A stretch of 64,000 nt of DNA from JBHJHP01 sp042219825 (GCF_042219825.1 NZ_JBHJHQ010000006.1:186001-250000); one strand, 5' to 3'. Numbered from the stretch's first letter, positions 33,318-42,072 are shown. The notes: generated by a model from the letters alone, not told the origin. Made by a program: numbers and translations.

Positions 33318-34451
33318 ATGGACTATAACGAAATACAATATGTAACGCGTTCTGCCCGGATGAACAATGCAGCGGCAAAGCCCATTCCGGGAACTTCTCT
33401 CTCCATTACCGAACGTGATTTTATATCTGCCCGTCGGGAATTATTCAGTATCGACCAGTCAGACAATTTTTATAACATTTCTGACGGGCAGATTCCTGAA
33501 AACGATCGGTTCACATATCCTGTTATTAAGCATAAGGATCAGGCCGATGGTGTTATCGTTTTATTACACGGACTGAATGAACGTGACTGGGATAAGTATA
33601 TGTCCTGGGCCTATGTGCTGGCTGAGAATACAGGTAAGGATGTGATCCTGTTTCCCATCAGTTTTCATATGGGCCGGTCACCCAAAGAATGGATCAACCC
33701 CAGAAGCCTCATGGAAAAGCTGGAATCCAGAAAGCAGAAGTTTAGTGATGTGAAAATGGCGTCTTTTGCAAATCTGGCGTTGAGCGAAAGGCTGACATCC
33801 CATCCAGAACGGTTTATGTTGTCGGGTTATCAGAGTGCTATGGATATACTGAAGCTGGTATCGGATATAAAATCAGGCAATGATCCGTTATTCCATTCCG
33901 GTACTGATATCGACTTTTTCAGCTACAGCATTGGGGCATTTCTGTCTCAAATCTTATTTATTACCAATCCAAACGGTATATTCGATGCATCAAAACTGTT
34001 TATGTTCTGTGGTGGTTCCGTGTTTAACCAAATGGATGGTGTTTCAAAATACATTATGGACAGTGTGGCATTTGACAGGGTCATAAATTATTACGGTGAA
34101 GCCATCGATGAAAACAGAAGAGAAAACAAGCCTGTCCGGCAGATATTAAAGGATACACAACTGGGCGAAAGCTTTTACAGCATGACCAGCCTGGATCGGT
34201 TGAACCGGCTCAAAAAGGATGTCTTTTCAAAAATACGCGATCAGATACAGGTACTGGGTTTGTTGAAAGATAAGGTAATTCCATCAGAATCGATCAAAAA
34301 AACATTGAAGGGCTGCCGGATGTCTTTCCTGAATCCGGACTATAATTATACACACGAAAATCCGTTTCCGATGGTTAAAAATCAAAATTCCGGAATCATC
34401 AACAGAACATTCAATATTGTAATGGATCAGGCCGCAGGTTTCCTGGCATAA
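33318..34451 (+). CDS. DUF6051-like alpha/beta-hydrolase protein
   Basis: 377 residues without a signal peptide. The fold markers of an alpha/beta hydrolase are visible: GVIVLLHGLNERDWDKY (strand and oxyanion loop, near 80), a nucleophile-elbow-like DFFSYSIGAFLSQ with Ser in SYSIG (near 205), and a late IQVLGLLKDKVIPSESI strand where the acid residue usually lies. It resembles Bacteroidota proteins annotated DUF6051; the substrate is unknown. It is divergent from the LytTR regulator and shares its control region, so it is the likely target gene. ATG 33318 is chosen over an in-frame TTG at 33300. Confidence 0.7.
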   Translation: MDYNEIQYVTRSARMNNAAAKPIPGTSLSITERDFISARRELFSIDQSDNFYNISDGQIPENDRFTYPVIKHKDQADGVIVLLHGLNERDWDKYMSWAYVLAENTGKDVILFPISFHMGRSPKEWINPRSLMEKLESRKQKFSDVKMASFANLALSERLTSHPERFMLSGYQSAMDILKLVSDIKSGNDPLFHSGTDIDFFSYSIGAFLSQILFITNPNGIFDASKLFMFCGGSVFNQMDGVSKYIMDSVAFDRVINYYGEAIDENRRENKPVRQILKDTQLGESFYSMTSLDRLNRLKKDVFSKIRDQIQVLGLLKDKVIPSESIKKTLKGCRMSFLNPDYNYTHENPFPMVKNQNSGIINRTFNIVMDQAAGFLA

Positions 34452-34480
34452 TTATAAGGACCGCTACCTTTAATATTTTT

Positions 34481-35482
34481 TTAATCTCCCGTTTTCTGCA
34501 TAAAGTCAGGGAAACCACTTCTTGTCCATCGAATGGGTCTTGCCCGCATTGCACGGTTTGGATCGGATAATTCATGTCCCTGAATCTCTTTGTAATCACG
34601 GGCATGGTAGATCATGACATCTGTCTTTCCGTCTTCGGCAACAGTAAAACAGTTATGTCCGGGACCGTAGCGTTTCAGATCCTCATTGGTAAAAAACACA
34701 GGTCCTGGTGACTTATGCCAGTTGGATTCTACCAAAAGGTCATCATTTTCATCAATCCACAATAATCCCATGCAATAGTTATCATTGGTAGCGCTTGCAG
34801 AATAGCTGACAAAGATCTTCCCGTTTCTTTTAATCACTGCAGGTCCTTCGTTTACATGGTATTTTACACGTTCCCAGTCAAATTCAGGTTCAGTAATTAC
34901 AACTTCGGGACCCGTCAGGGTGGTCGGATTTTTCATTTCTGAAATCAGCAGACCGGTGTTATCTCCCTGCCTCACACTTTGCGCCCAGATCAGGTAATTT
35001 TTACCGTTGTGCTCAAATGTTGTGGCATCCAGTGAAAATGATTCTCTTTTGGTTTTAATCTGTCCTTCTTCCTTCCATTCACCGGTAGTTGGATCATTGG
35101 ACGCATTGGATAAAGCCCACATCCTTATATTCCAGATATGTTCCGCTTCTCCTGCAGCAAAATATATATACCATTTCCCGTCAATATGATGTAATTCCGG
35201 AGCCCAGATATGATGTCCCATTACACCGGTTTTATGTTTGCGCCAGATGACTTTTTCTTCTGCATCTTTTAGTCCGTTTATAGTGTTTGCTTTCCGAATA
35301 ATGATCCGGTCATATTCCGGTACGGTGGCGGTCATATAATAGGTGCCATCATCAGCTTTAATGACCCACGGATCAGCCCGTTCCTCGGCAATTGGGTTAT
35401 CATACTTAATATTTTGTGCATAAATCTGCATCGAAAACATTACTGTCAATGTTATTGTGCTGAGCATCTTAAGGAAATTCAT
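34481..35482 (-). CDS. Glycoside hydrolase family 43 protein
   Basis: 333 residues with a signal peptide (cut after MQIYAQ). The five-bladed propeller motifs of GH43 are seen: EERADPWVIKADDGTYYMT with the general base Asp37, the blade motif HHIWAPELHHIDGKWYIYF, SLDATTFEHNGKNYLIWAQ, the presumed general acid in NEGPAVIKRNGKIFVSY, and YGPGHNCFTVAEDGK with the conserved His. GH43 enzymes are mainly alpha-L-arabinofuranosidases or beta-xylosidases acting on plant polysaccharides; this one is periplasmic or secreted. No SusC/SusD pair lies nearby, so it is not part of a visible polysaccharide utilisation locus. Start at 35482 rather than 35551, which gives a clean signal peptide. Confidence 0.87.
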   Translation of the reverse strand: MNFLKMLSTITLTVMFSMQIYAQNIKYDNPIAEERADPWVIKADDGTYYMTATVPEYDRIIIRKANTINGLKDAEEKVIWRKHKTGVMGHHIWAPELHHIDGKWYIYFAAGEAEHIWNIRMWALSNASNDPTTGEWKEEGQIKTKRESFSLDATTFEHNGKNYLIWAQSVRQGDNTGLLISEMKNPTTLTGPEVVITEPEFDWERVKYHVNEGPAVIKRNGKIFVSYSASATNDNYCMGLLWIDENDDLLVESNWHKSPGPVFFTNEDLKRYGPGHNCFTVAEDGKTDVMIYHARDYKEIQGHELSDPNRAMRARPIRWTRSGFPDFMQKTGD

Positions 35483-35528
35483 ATTCAATCGTTTTTTTAT
35501 ACAGTGAGCCAAAATACAAAACTTACGC

Positions 35529-35536
35529 CAAATATA
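35529..35536 (-). promoter_or_regulatory. Putative -7 box of the GH43 gene
   Basis: Minus-strand TATATTTG, an exact consensus match, 46 bp before the ATG at 35482. The -33 half is not evident. Confidence 0.45.
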
Positions 35537-35632
35537 ATACCCGGTAACCACATAAAAGTATTTTTAAAGGTTGGACAGAGATTTTCTGTTTAGGCAAAAA
35601 CAAAAAAAAATGACCTGTTTTCAGATTTTCGT

Positions 35633-35889
35633 CCACGCCTTCAGCGTGGGTATTCACTTCGTTCATCAGCCTGACATTGCATATCAGGCTGGAATCGGTA
35701 AGGCTTTCAGCCTTGGATCTAACTTGCATGATTGTTAAGTTTCAGTCCAACAGACTGGCAGCAAAAGTCTGGAATATCGCACCGAGGTAAAAGGTCGGAG
35801 TTTGAAATCCAGTCTGTAAGACTGGAAGTAGTAAACCCGGTACGTAGTGCCGGGTGATGGCAGGAGTGGAGGCTCAGTCTGTAGGACTG
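35633..35889. repeat. Array of at least six small hairpins (REP-like)
   Basis: A 257-bp gene-free stretch built of short inverted repeats: CCACGC/GCGTGG (35633-35649), CAGCCTGA/TCAGGCTG (35667-35691), AAGGCT/AGCCTT (35700-35714), CAGTC/GACTG (35743-35757), CCAGTC/GACTGG (35809-35825), CCCGG/CCGGG (35836-35854) and CAGTC/GACTG (35875-35889). The CAGTC/GACTG stem recurs three or four times. This resembles REP/BIME clusters that are tied to REP-associated transposases. A small open frame across it on the minus strand is not believable as a gene. The rest of the gap (35890-36172) holds only the ileS promoter region. Confidence 0.7.
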
Positions 35890-36120
35890 ACTGAAAACAT
35901 CCTTAATGTACAATTCCGTTAATCGTAGCGTATACTGTTCAAAATTGTTTGTGTTCAAAATATAAAGAGGAAATTATTCACATAATTTAATGCTAATTTA
36001 TATCCTTGTAAAGGATTGAAAAATAGCTTTTTAAAGAAATATTTTATGCGGAAAACCATTATGAATTACATTTCTCTTTATCCCGCTTTTCAACTGCTTT
36101 TCTCCACCAAAGATTTTTAC

Positions 36121-36128
36121 TATATTCG
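36121..36128 (+). promoter_or_regulatory. Possible -7 box of ileS
   Basis: TATATTCG, one base away from TAnnTTTG, 45 bp before the ileS ATG. No clear -33 motif. Confidence 0.35.
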
Positions 36129-36172
36129 CACTCAATTTTTTTAGAACCGATAAAAGGAGTAGATACTGACGT

Positions 36173-39100
36173 ATGAGCAGGAAATTTGCTGAATATAAGG
36201 GACTTAATTTGTCAGAGGTTAACAGGGAAGTCCTGAAGGATTGGGATGAAAAAGATGTTTTTCATAAAAGTATGTCAACCCGTGAAGGCAGGCCTACCTT
36301 TGTTTTTTATGAAGGGCCGCCTTCGGCTAATGGTATGCCCGGTATTCACCATGTGATTTCACGAACCATTAAGGACATTTTTTGCCGGTATAAAACACAG
36401 CAGGGATTTCTGGTAAAACGCAAGGCTGGTTGGGATACACACGGGCTTCCGGTGGAGTTGAGTGTGGAAAAAAGCCTTGGGATCACCAAGGAAGATATCG
36501 GTAAAACCATTACTGTAGAGGAATACAATAATACCTGCCGCAAAGAGGTGATGAAATACACCAATATGTGGGAGGACCTTACTCATAAAATGGGGTATTG
36601 GGTCAATATGGATGACCCGTACATTACTTACGACAACCGCTACATCGAAACGTTATGGTGGTTGCTGAAAGAGATGTATAAGAAAGGTCTGCTGTACAAG
36701 GGATACACCATACAGCCTTATTCTCCGGCTGCCGGAACCGGTTTGAGTACTCACGAACTGAACCAGCCGGGATGTTACCGCGATGTGAAGGATACAACGT
36801 GCACGGCTCAGTTTAAGGTGATTCGTGATGAGGCATCCGATTTTCTCTTTAAAGATGTGGATGGTGATTTGTTTTTCCTGGCTTGGACGACTACACCCTG
36901 GACACTTCCATCCAATACTGCATTGGCTGTTGGACCCAAAATTGAATACGTTAAAGTAAAAACATACAATCCTTACAGCAGTGAACCGCTTACGGTAATC
37001 CTGGCCAAAGATTTGGTAAAGGCTTATTTCTCACCGGAAGGTGCAGAACTCGATTTCGATGCATACAAAGAAGGAGATAAGAAGATTCCTTATGTTATAC
37101 TGGATCATTACAAAGGAACAGAACTGACCGGCGTATCTTACGAACAACTTATTCCGTTTGTAAAGCCTGAAAAGGAAGCATTTAAAGTTATTCCGGGCGA
37201 TTATGTAACCACCGAAGATGGTACCGGTATTGTACACATTGCGCCAACCTTTGGTGCGGATGACGACCGGGTGGCCAAACAGGCAGGCATTCCACCACTT
37301 ATCCTGATTGACAAAGACGGTATGCGTCAGCCTATGGTGGATAAGACCGGTAAATTCTATAAACTGGAAGATCTGGATCCTTCATTTGTGGATCAGTACG
37401 TGGATATAGCCTTTTATGGTGAGTATGCAGGACGTTTTGTGAAAAATGCATACGATGAATCCATTCCCGAAGATGCGGCATCGCTGGATGTGGATTTGGC
37501 CGTTATGCTGAAGCTGAATAACAAAGCTTTCAAGATAGAGAAACACGTGCATAATTATCCGCATTGCTGGCGTACTGATAAACCGGTGCTTTACTATCCA
37601 TTGGATAGCTGGTTTATAAAAACAACTGCTGTGCGTGAGCGGATGATGGAACTGAATAAAACCATCAACTGGAAGCCGGAATCAACAGGTACTGGTCGTT
37701 TTGGAAAATGGCTGGAAAACCTGGTGGACTGGAACCTGTCACGTTCGCGTTACTGGGGAACACCATTGCCCATCTGGAGGACGGAAGATGCTTCGGAAGA
37801 GCTGTGTATCGGCTCCGTGGAAGAATTGTACAATGAAATAGAAAAGTCTGTGAAGGCAGGCCTGATGCCAGCCAATCCGTTCGCCGGTTTTGAAGTTGGC
37901 AATAACGCAAAAGACAATTACGAAAAAATAGATTTGCACCGCCATGTAGTGGATGATATTGTGCTGGTTTCACCATCTGGAAAACCGATGCAGCGCGAAT
38001 CTGACCTGATAGATGTGTGGTTCGATTCAGGTGCAATGCCATATGCGCAGCAGCACTATCCTTTTGAACACAAAGACGAATTCAGTCAGCTTTATCCGGC
38101 AGATTTTATTGCCGAAGGTGTGGATCAAACCCGCGGATGGTTTTTTACTCTGCATGCCATAGCTACCATGTTATTCGATTCGGTGGCTTATAAAAATATT
38201 ATATCCAATGGACTGGTACTCGACAAAAACGGCAATAAGATGTCGAAACGTTTGGGTAATGGTGTAGATCCGTTCGAAGTGCTGGAAGGGCAGGGAGCCG
38301 ATCCTTTACGCTGGTATATGGTAACCAATGCTCAGCCCTGGGATAACCTGAAGTTCGATATGGAAGGTGTGGAAGAGGTGAAGCGTAAATTCTTCGGAAC
38401 GCTTTATAACACCTATTCTTTCTTTTCGTTATATGCCAATGTGGATGGATTTTCGCACAAAGAGGAAGATATTCCTGTGGAAGAGCGTCCTGAAATTGAT
38501 CGTTGGATCATTTCGTTGCTGAATTCATTGGTTAAAGAAGTTCGTGATCATTATGAAAATTATGAACCAACCCGTGCGGGGCGTGCCATCCAGGAGTTTG
38601 TGACGGAAAACCTGAGCAACTGGTATGTTCGTCTGAACCGGAAACGGTATTGGGGTGGTGATTATGATAAGGATAAAATCGCAGCCTATCAGACTTTATA
38701 TAAGTGTCTGGATACAATCGCAAAAATTTCGGCACCTGTTGCTCCGTTCTTTATGGACAGGCTGTTCCTTGATTTAAATAAGGTAACTGGTCTGGATAAC
38801 TCGGAGTCGGTTCATTTAACCATATTCCCGGAATACGATGAAGCACTGATCGATAAAGAACTGGAAGAGCGTATGGCGATTGCGCAGACGGTTTCATCTA
38901 TGGTGCTTGGTTTAAGGCGCAAGGTGAATATTAAGGTGCGTCAGCCGCTGAATAAACTGATGTTACCTGTACTGGACAGTTCGTTTGTGGATCAGTTTGA
39001 AAAAATAAAGGACCTGGTGCTGAACGAGGTAAATGTAAAAGAGGTGGAATACCTGCACGAAACGGCAGGAATTCTGGTGAAAAAGATAAAACCAAATTTT

Positions 39101-39610
39101 AAAACACTGGGACCGAAATTTGGAAAACAGATGAAGCAAATTTCTGCATGCATTAATGGAATGAGCCAGGAAGATATTGCTGAGTTTGAAAAGAATGAAG
39201 GAAAGAACATTGAAATTGACGGTCAAAGCATAGAACTGACGATGGCTGATGTGGAAATTCTGAGTGAAGATATTCCGGGATGGTTGGTTGCAACCGAAGG
39301 AAAATATACCGTGGCTCTTGACGTTACAGTTACAGAGGAACTGAAACAGGAAGGTATTGCGCGTGAGTTTGTAAACCGCATTCAAAATATCAGAAAAGAG
39401 TCGGGACTGGAGGTTACAGATAAGATTAGCCTGTACATTGGCAGTCATTCTGAGATTGATGCAGCGGTTAATGCTCATAAACAATATATTGCCTCCCAAA
39501 CACTGGCTACCAGTGTAGAATTGGTCCCCTCTGAAACCCTTAAAGACGCACGGGAAGTAGAGATAGATAAAGGAGTTGAGACAGTGATTAAAATTGAGAA
39601 ACAACTTTGA
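36173..39610 (+). CDS. ileS: Isoleucyl-tRNA synthetase
   Basis: 1145 residues, class I aminoacyl-tRNA synthetase charging tRNA(Ile). Seen: the HIGH-type signature in GPPSANGMPGIHH (48-60), AGWDTHGLPVE, the editing domain with AWTTTPWTLPSNTALAVGP and GTGIVHIAPTFGADD, the DQTRGWFFTLHAIATMLF segment, and KMSKR at 689-693. The anticodon-binding region and a long C-terminal extension follow. The length and the absence of a C-terminal cysteine zinc cluster place it in the eukaryote-like IleRS type usual in Bacteroidota, which in other bacteria is associated with mupirocin tolerance. It leads the run ileS - DksA-like - lspA - DUF4296, a common order in the phylum. Confidence 0.97.
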   Translation: MSRKFAEYKGLNLSEVNREVLKDWDEKDVFHKSMSTREGRPTFVFYEGPPSANGMPGIHHVISRTIKDIFCRYKTQQGFLVKRKAGWDTHGLPVELSVEKSLGITKEDIGKTITVEEYNNTCRKEVMKYTNMWEDLTHKMGYWVNMDDPYITYDNRYIETLWWLLKEMYKKGLLYKGYTIQPYSPAAGTGLSTHELNQPGCYRDVKDTTCTAQFKVIRDEASDFLFKDVDGDLFFLAWTTTPWTLPSNTALAVGPKIEYVKVKTYNPYSSEPLTVILAKDLVKAYFSPEGAELDFDAYKEGDKKIPYVILDHYKGTELTGVSYEQLIPFVKPEKEAFKVIPGDYVTTEDGTGIVHIAPTFGADDDRVAKQAGIPPLILIDKDGMRQPMVDKTGKFYKLEDLDPSFVDQYVDIAFYGEYAGRFVKNAYDESIPEDAASLDVDLAVMLKLNNKAFKIEKHVHNYPHCWRTDKPVLYYPLDSWFIKTTAVRERMMELNKTINWKPESTGTGRFGKWLENLVDWNLSRSRYWGTPLPIWRTEDASEELCIGSVEELYNEIEKSVKAGLMPANPFAGFEVGNNAKDNYEKIDLHRHVVDDIVLVSPSGKPMQRESDLIDVWFDSGAMPYAQQHYPFEHKDEFSQLYPADFIAEGVDQTRGWFFTLHAIATMLFDSVAYKNIISNGLVLDKNGNKMSKRLGNGVDPFEVLEGQGADPLRWYMVTNAQPWDNLKFDMEGVEEVKRKFFGTLYNTYSFFSLYANVDGFSHKEEDIPVEERPEIDRWIISLLNSLVKEVRDHYENYEPTRAGRAIQEFVTENLSNWYVRLNRKRYWGGDYDKDKIAAYQTLYKCLDTIAKISAPVAPFFMDRLFLDLNKVTGLDNSESVHLTIFPEYDEALIDKELEERMAIAQTVSSMVLGLRRKVNIKVRQPLNKLMLPVLDSSFVDQFEKIKDLVLNEVNVKEVEYLHETAGILVKKIKPNFKTLGPKFGKQMKQISACINGMSQEDIAEFEKNEGKNIEIDGQSIELTMADVEILSEDIPGWLVATEGKYTVALDVTVTEELKQEGIAREFVNRIQNIRKESGLEVTDKISLYIGSHSEIDAAVNAHKQYIASQTLATSVELVPSETLKDAREVEIDKGVETVIKIEKQL

Positions 39611-39651
39611 TTTTAACAAAATAAATTATACTTTGGTGAAAATTTAATCTT

Positions 39652-40026
39652 ATGGCTGAAAAAACTAGATACTCGGACGAGGAACTTGCTGAATTTAAGC
39701 AAATTATCCTTGAAAAACTGGAGAAAGCTAAAAGAGATTATGATCTTTTAAAGGCCAACATTACTCACAGTGATGATAATGATACCCAGGATACCTCTCC
39801 AACGTTTAAGGTGCTTGAAGAAGGTGCGGCTGTATTAAGTAAGGAAGAGTCCGGAAGACTCGCACAGCGCCAGTTAAAATTCATTCAGCATCTTGAAGCT
39901 GCATTGGTCAGAATAGAAAATAAAACATATGGAATTTGCCGTGTAACCGGCAAGCTGATTCCAAAAGAAAGATTACGTGCTGTTCCGCATGCTACGCTGT
40001 CTATCGAAGCCAAACAGGGACAGTAA
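39652..40026 (+). CDS. TraR/DksA-family protein with a reduced zinc finger
   Basis: 124 residues. An N-terminal coiled coil (ELAEFKQIILEKLEKAKRDY) with acidic residues at its turn (SDDNDTQDTS) is followed by RLAQRQLKFIQHLEAAL and the C-terminal YGICRVTGKLIPKERLRAVPH. This is the DksA/TraR fold, which enters the RNA polymerase secondary channel. The four-cysteine zinc finger is reduced to a single Cys (YGIC), as in most Bacteroidota homologues, so zinc binding is lost. The gene sits between ileS and lspA and is followed by a terminator. Confidence 0.87.
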   Translation: MAEKTRYSDEELAEFKQIILEKLEKAKRDYDLLKANITHSDDNDTQDTSPTFKVLEEGAAVLSKEESGRLAQRQLKFIQHLEAALVRIENKTYGICRVTGKLIPKERLRAVPHATLSIEAKQGQ

Positions 40027-40057
40027 ATACACAATGAAATAGTATTAATTGATATTT

Positions 40058-40085
40058 GGAGGGTCGCTATGACCCTTCATTTTTT
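40058..40085 (+). terminator. Terminator or attenuator between the DksA-like gene and lspA
   Basis: An 8-bp stem with one G-T pair (GGAGGGTC / GACCCTTC), 5-nt loop and a run of six T. It lies only 15 bp before the lspA ATG, so partial read-through would set lspA expression. Confidence 0.75.
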
Positions 40086-40099
40086 GTAAAAAAGAAACA

Positions 40100-40654
40100 A
40101 TGTCAAAAAAAGGGTGGATTTCAATTTCTCTCATTTTGCTTATCCTGGTGTTCGACCAGATTATTAAAATTGTTGTTAAGACCCAACCGCTTTCCTGGAT
40201 TCATACCTTACCATTTATCGATTATACCGAAAATAACGGTATGGCGTTCGGCATTGAACTGCCGGGGAAAGGAGGCAAGTATTTTCTTACTATTTTCCGG
40301 TTGATCGCGAGCATAGTCATCGCAGTTTTCCTGGTAAAAATGGTTCGCAAAGATGTGAAGACCGGAATTATTGTAGGCTTTTCATTGATTCTTGCCGGTG
40401 CTCTGGGGAATATTATTGACAGCGTATTCTATGGTGTAATTTTTGGCTATGCGCCGATTTTACACGGCAGAGTAGTTGATATGTTTCATTTTAACCTTTT
40501 CCACTTCTTCTGGCCGAAATGGATTCCATTTTTTGGCGGCAAATATTTTGAATTCTTCGCGCCCATATTTAATGTGGCGGACTCTTCTATAACAATAGGT
40601 ATTGGATACATGTTAATTTTTCAACGGCGTTTCTTTAAGGAAAATAAGCTGTAA
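40100..40654 (+). CDS. lspA: Lipoprotein signal peptidase
   Basis: 184 residues with four membrane helices, an aspartic protease (SPase II) that cleaves prolipoprotein signal peptides in the inner membrane. Conserved blocks: LVFDQIIKIVV near the start, YTENNGMAFG, GALGNIIDSVFYG, VVDMFHFN with the first catalytic Asp, and FNVADSSITIGIGYML with the second. The insertion between the last two (LFHFFWPKWIPFFGGKYFEFF) is the Bacteroidota variant. The many lipoproteins in this window are its substrates. The next gene starts at the last base of its stop codon. Confidence 0.95.
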   Translation: MSKKGWISISLILLILVFDQIIKIVVKTQPLSWIHTLPFIDYTENNGMAFGIELPGKGGKYFLTIFRLIASIVIAVFLVKMVRKDVKTGIIVGFSLILAGALGNIIDSVFYGVIFGYAPILHGRVVDMFHFNLFHFFWPKWIPFFGGKYFEFFAPIFNVADSSITIGIGYMLIFQRRFFKENKL

Positions 40655-41499
40655 TGAGCCGTGTATTTCTGCACATATTGTTGCTGTTGATTCTTATTCC
40701 CGGATGTAAAAAAAATACGTATATCATTCCGCAGGATGAATTGGTTGAGATTCTTTCTGATATCCATTATGCCGAGGGCATAACGAATACCAACGTGCGC
40801 CAGTTCATGACCAGCCAGGACCGTAGTAAGGCTATTGAACGCGTTATAGAAGCTAAGGGTATTGAACGGGCAAGGTTCGATTCAACCATGCATTATTATG
40901 CGCTGCATACACGTAAGTACGAGGTGTTGTACGATAAGGTCATTCAGGAGTTAATGATACGTGAAACCAGGGTGAAGGCCGGGCAATTTGATAGGAGCTA
41001 TCTTTATAAAACCATGAATCTCATGAAGGATTATCCTGAAGATTCTGTACTGCGCGATTCTGTTCTGAAGGAATTCTGGTGGGGTGACCGTAAGGTGGTG
41101 GTGGACGAAGTTACCAGTTGGAAAGGTGATTATGATAAGGTTTATCTGGATTCTGTTCCACATAAGGGCTTTGTTCTAAAAGCGGATATCAGACTTTTTC
41201 CAAATGATTCGTCATTAAATCCGCGAACTGTTTTTCAGGTAGAATATCTGACAGATTCTGTTACGGGTGATTCCATTTTGTCGGATACCTGCTTTCTGTT
41301 CAGGGATTCACTGGTGTCCTGCAATCTGTACCTGCATACGTCTGATTCTCTTCCTCTGCATAAACTGAATATCATGTTTCTGGATCAGGATTCGACCTTA
41401 GTCAGAAAGAATGCCATTTTGAACAATATAAGGCTTTATGAATTAGCTGATCCGGATGATCCCGCTCTTCAGCTCCCGGAAAAGTTCATAAAACAGTAG
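40654..41499 (+). CDS. DUF4296 lipoprotein
   Basis: 281 residues. A lipoprotein signal (LILIPGC, Cys18) is followed by the DUF4296 domain (about 25-115): IIPQDELVEILSDIHYAEGI and then DSTMHYYALHTRKYEVLYDKV. The C-terminal half is a variable beta-rich region. DUF4296 proteins are found only in Bacteroidota, regularly next to lspA, and have no known function; the pairing with lspA fits a lipoprotein of the cell envelope. Start and lspA stop overlap (taATG). Confidence 0.87.
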   Translation: MSRVFLHILLLLILIPGCKKNTYIIPQDELVEILSDIHYAEGITNTNVRQFMTSQDRSKAIERVIEAKGIERARFDSTMHYYALHTRKYEVLYDKVIQELMIRETRVKAGQFDRSYLYKTMNLMKDYPEDSVLRDSVLKEFWWGDRKVVVDEVTSWKGDYDKVYLDSVPHKGFVLKADIRLFPNDSSLNPRTVFQVEYLTDSVTGDSILSDTCFLFRDSLVSCNLYLHTSDSLPLHKLNIMFLDQDSTLVRKNAILNNIRLYELADPDDPALQLPEKFIKQ

Positions 41500-41501
41500 C
41501 C

Positions 41502-42014
41502 ATGTATCTGGAACACAGAATTCTTTCGCATAAAATATTTACTGGACAGGAAGTTATTAAAAAAGGCATTATCAGGTATATGCCGGATAAGATTATTACG
41601 GCTGTTGAACCAACACATTTAAAACATGCAGAAAGTGCCAGAACGCAGTTCTACAGTGGAATGATTGTACCTGAAATATACAACCAGCCTTTTGATGCTG
41701 TTAAGCTGAAGGAAATTCTTCATGAGAATATGGATCCAAACGAATTTGAGGTGATTGATGCATCCGGTTTAGGATACACAAAGCTACTACATATACTACA
41801 GCAGCTTCAGTCAGAATATAAACTTTATGGGAAAGATTTTCTTGAATTCTGGAACAAGATCTCTGTGAGTGCTGCCCGGCAAAACGGTGAAGATTATTCG
41901 ATCAGGCCTGGTAACCGAATCAGAATTGTGAATCTTCGTGGTCTTGATCCAGAAACTTATGCGATCTCTGCACATTCCAAAATTATCCCGATAGAGCGTA
42001 ATTTGTTACTGTAA
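41502..42014 (+). CDS. Apparent amidohydrolase remnant without metal-binding barrel
   Basis: 170 residues. The start (HKIFTGQEVIKKGIIRYMPD, then QFYSGMIVPEIYN) resembles the N-terminal strands of amidohydrolase-family proteins, which read FYSGILVPGFVNAHCH in homologues at this locus in other Bacteroidota, here without the HxH metal motif. The end (LYGKDFLEFWNKISVSAARQ, then SIRPGNRIRIVNLRGLD) resembles the C-terminal part, where homologues show a TLNGARALG helix and a GxxPGKxxGLxL strand. About 200 residues of TIM barrel, with all metal ligands, are missing between. The frame is intact, so a functional derived protein is possible; recent decay is less likely. It follows the DUF4296 gene by 2 bp. 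Confidence 0.5.
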   Translation: MYLEHRILSHKIFTGQEVIKKGIIRYMPDKIITAVEPTHLKHAESARTQFYSGMIVPEIYNQPFDAVKLKEILHENMDPNEFEVIDASGLGYTKLLHILQQLQSEYKLYGKDFLEFWNKISVSAARQNGEDYSIRPGNRIRIVNLRGLDPETYAISAHSKIIPIERNLLL

Positions 42015-42021
42015 TTATCGT

Positions 42022-42072
42022 CTCCCTTTTTCAAAAGGGGGTGCCAATCGTATACGATTGGCGGGGGATTTT
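42022..42072. repeat. Nested-hairpin repeat element, copy 1
   Basis: CTCCCTTTTTCAAAAGGGGG, then TG, then a perfect inner hairpin (CCAATCG/CGATTGG), then CGGGGGATTTT. The first arm (CCC) can pair with either of two later G-runs. The same architecture with different stem sequence occurs at 51971-52022. It lies 8 bp after the amidohydrolase-like gene and could end its transcription. Confidence 0.65.

Noticed and set aside
35719..35958. 79-residue minus-strand open frame in the hairpin array
   Set aside because: The frame is composed of the inverted repeats themselves; such frames are known by-products of REP-like clusters.
38963..39619. 218-residue minus-strand open frame inside ileS
   Set aside because: Antisense to the conserved C-terminal region of ileS; the product is rich in Phe, Asn and Cys in the manner of antisense frames and shows no domain.
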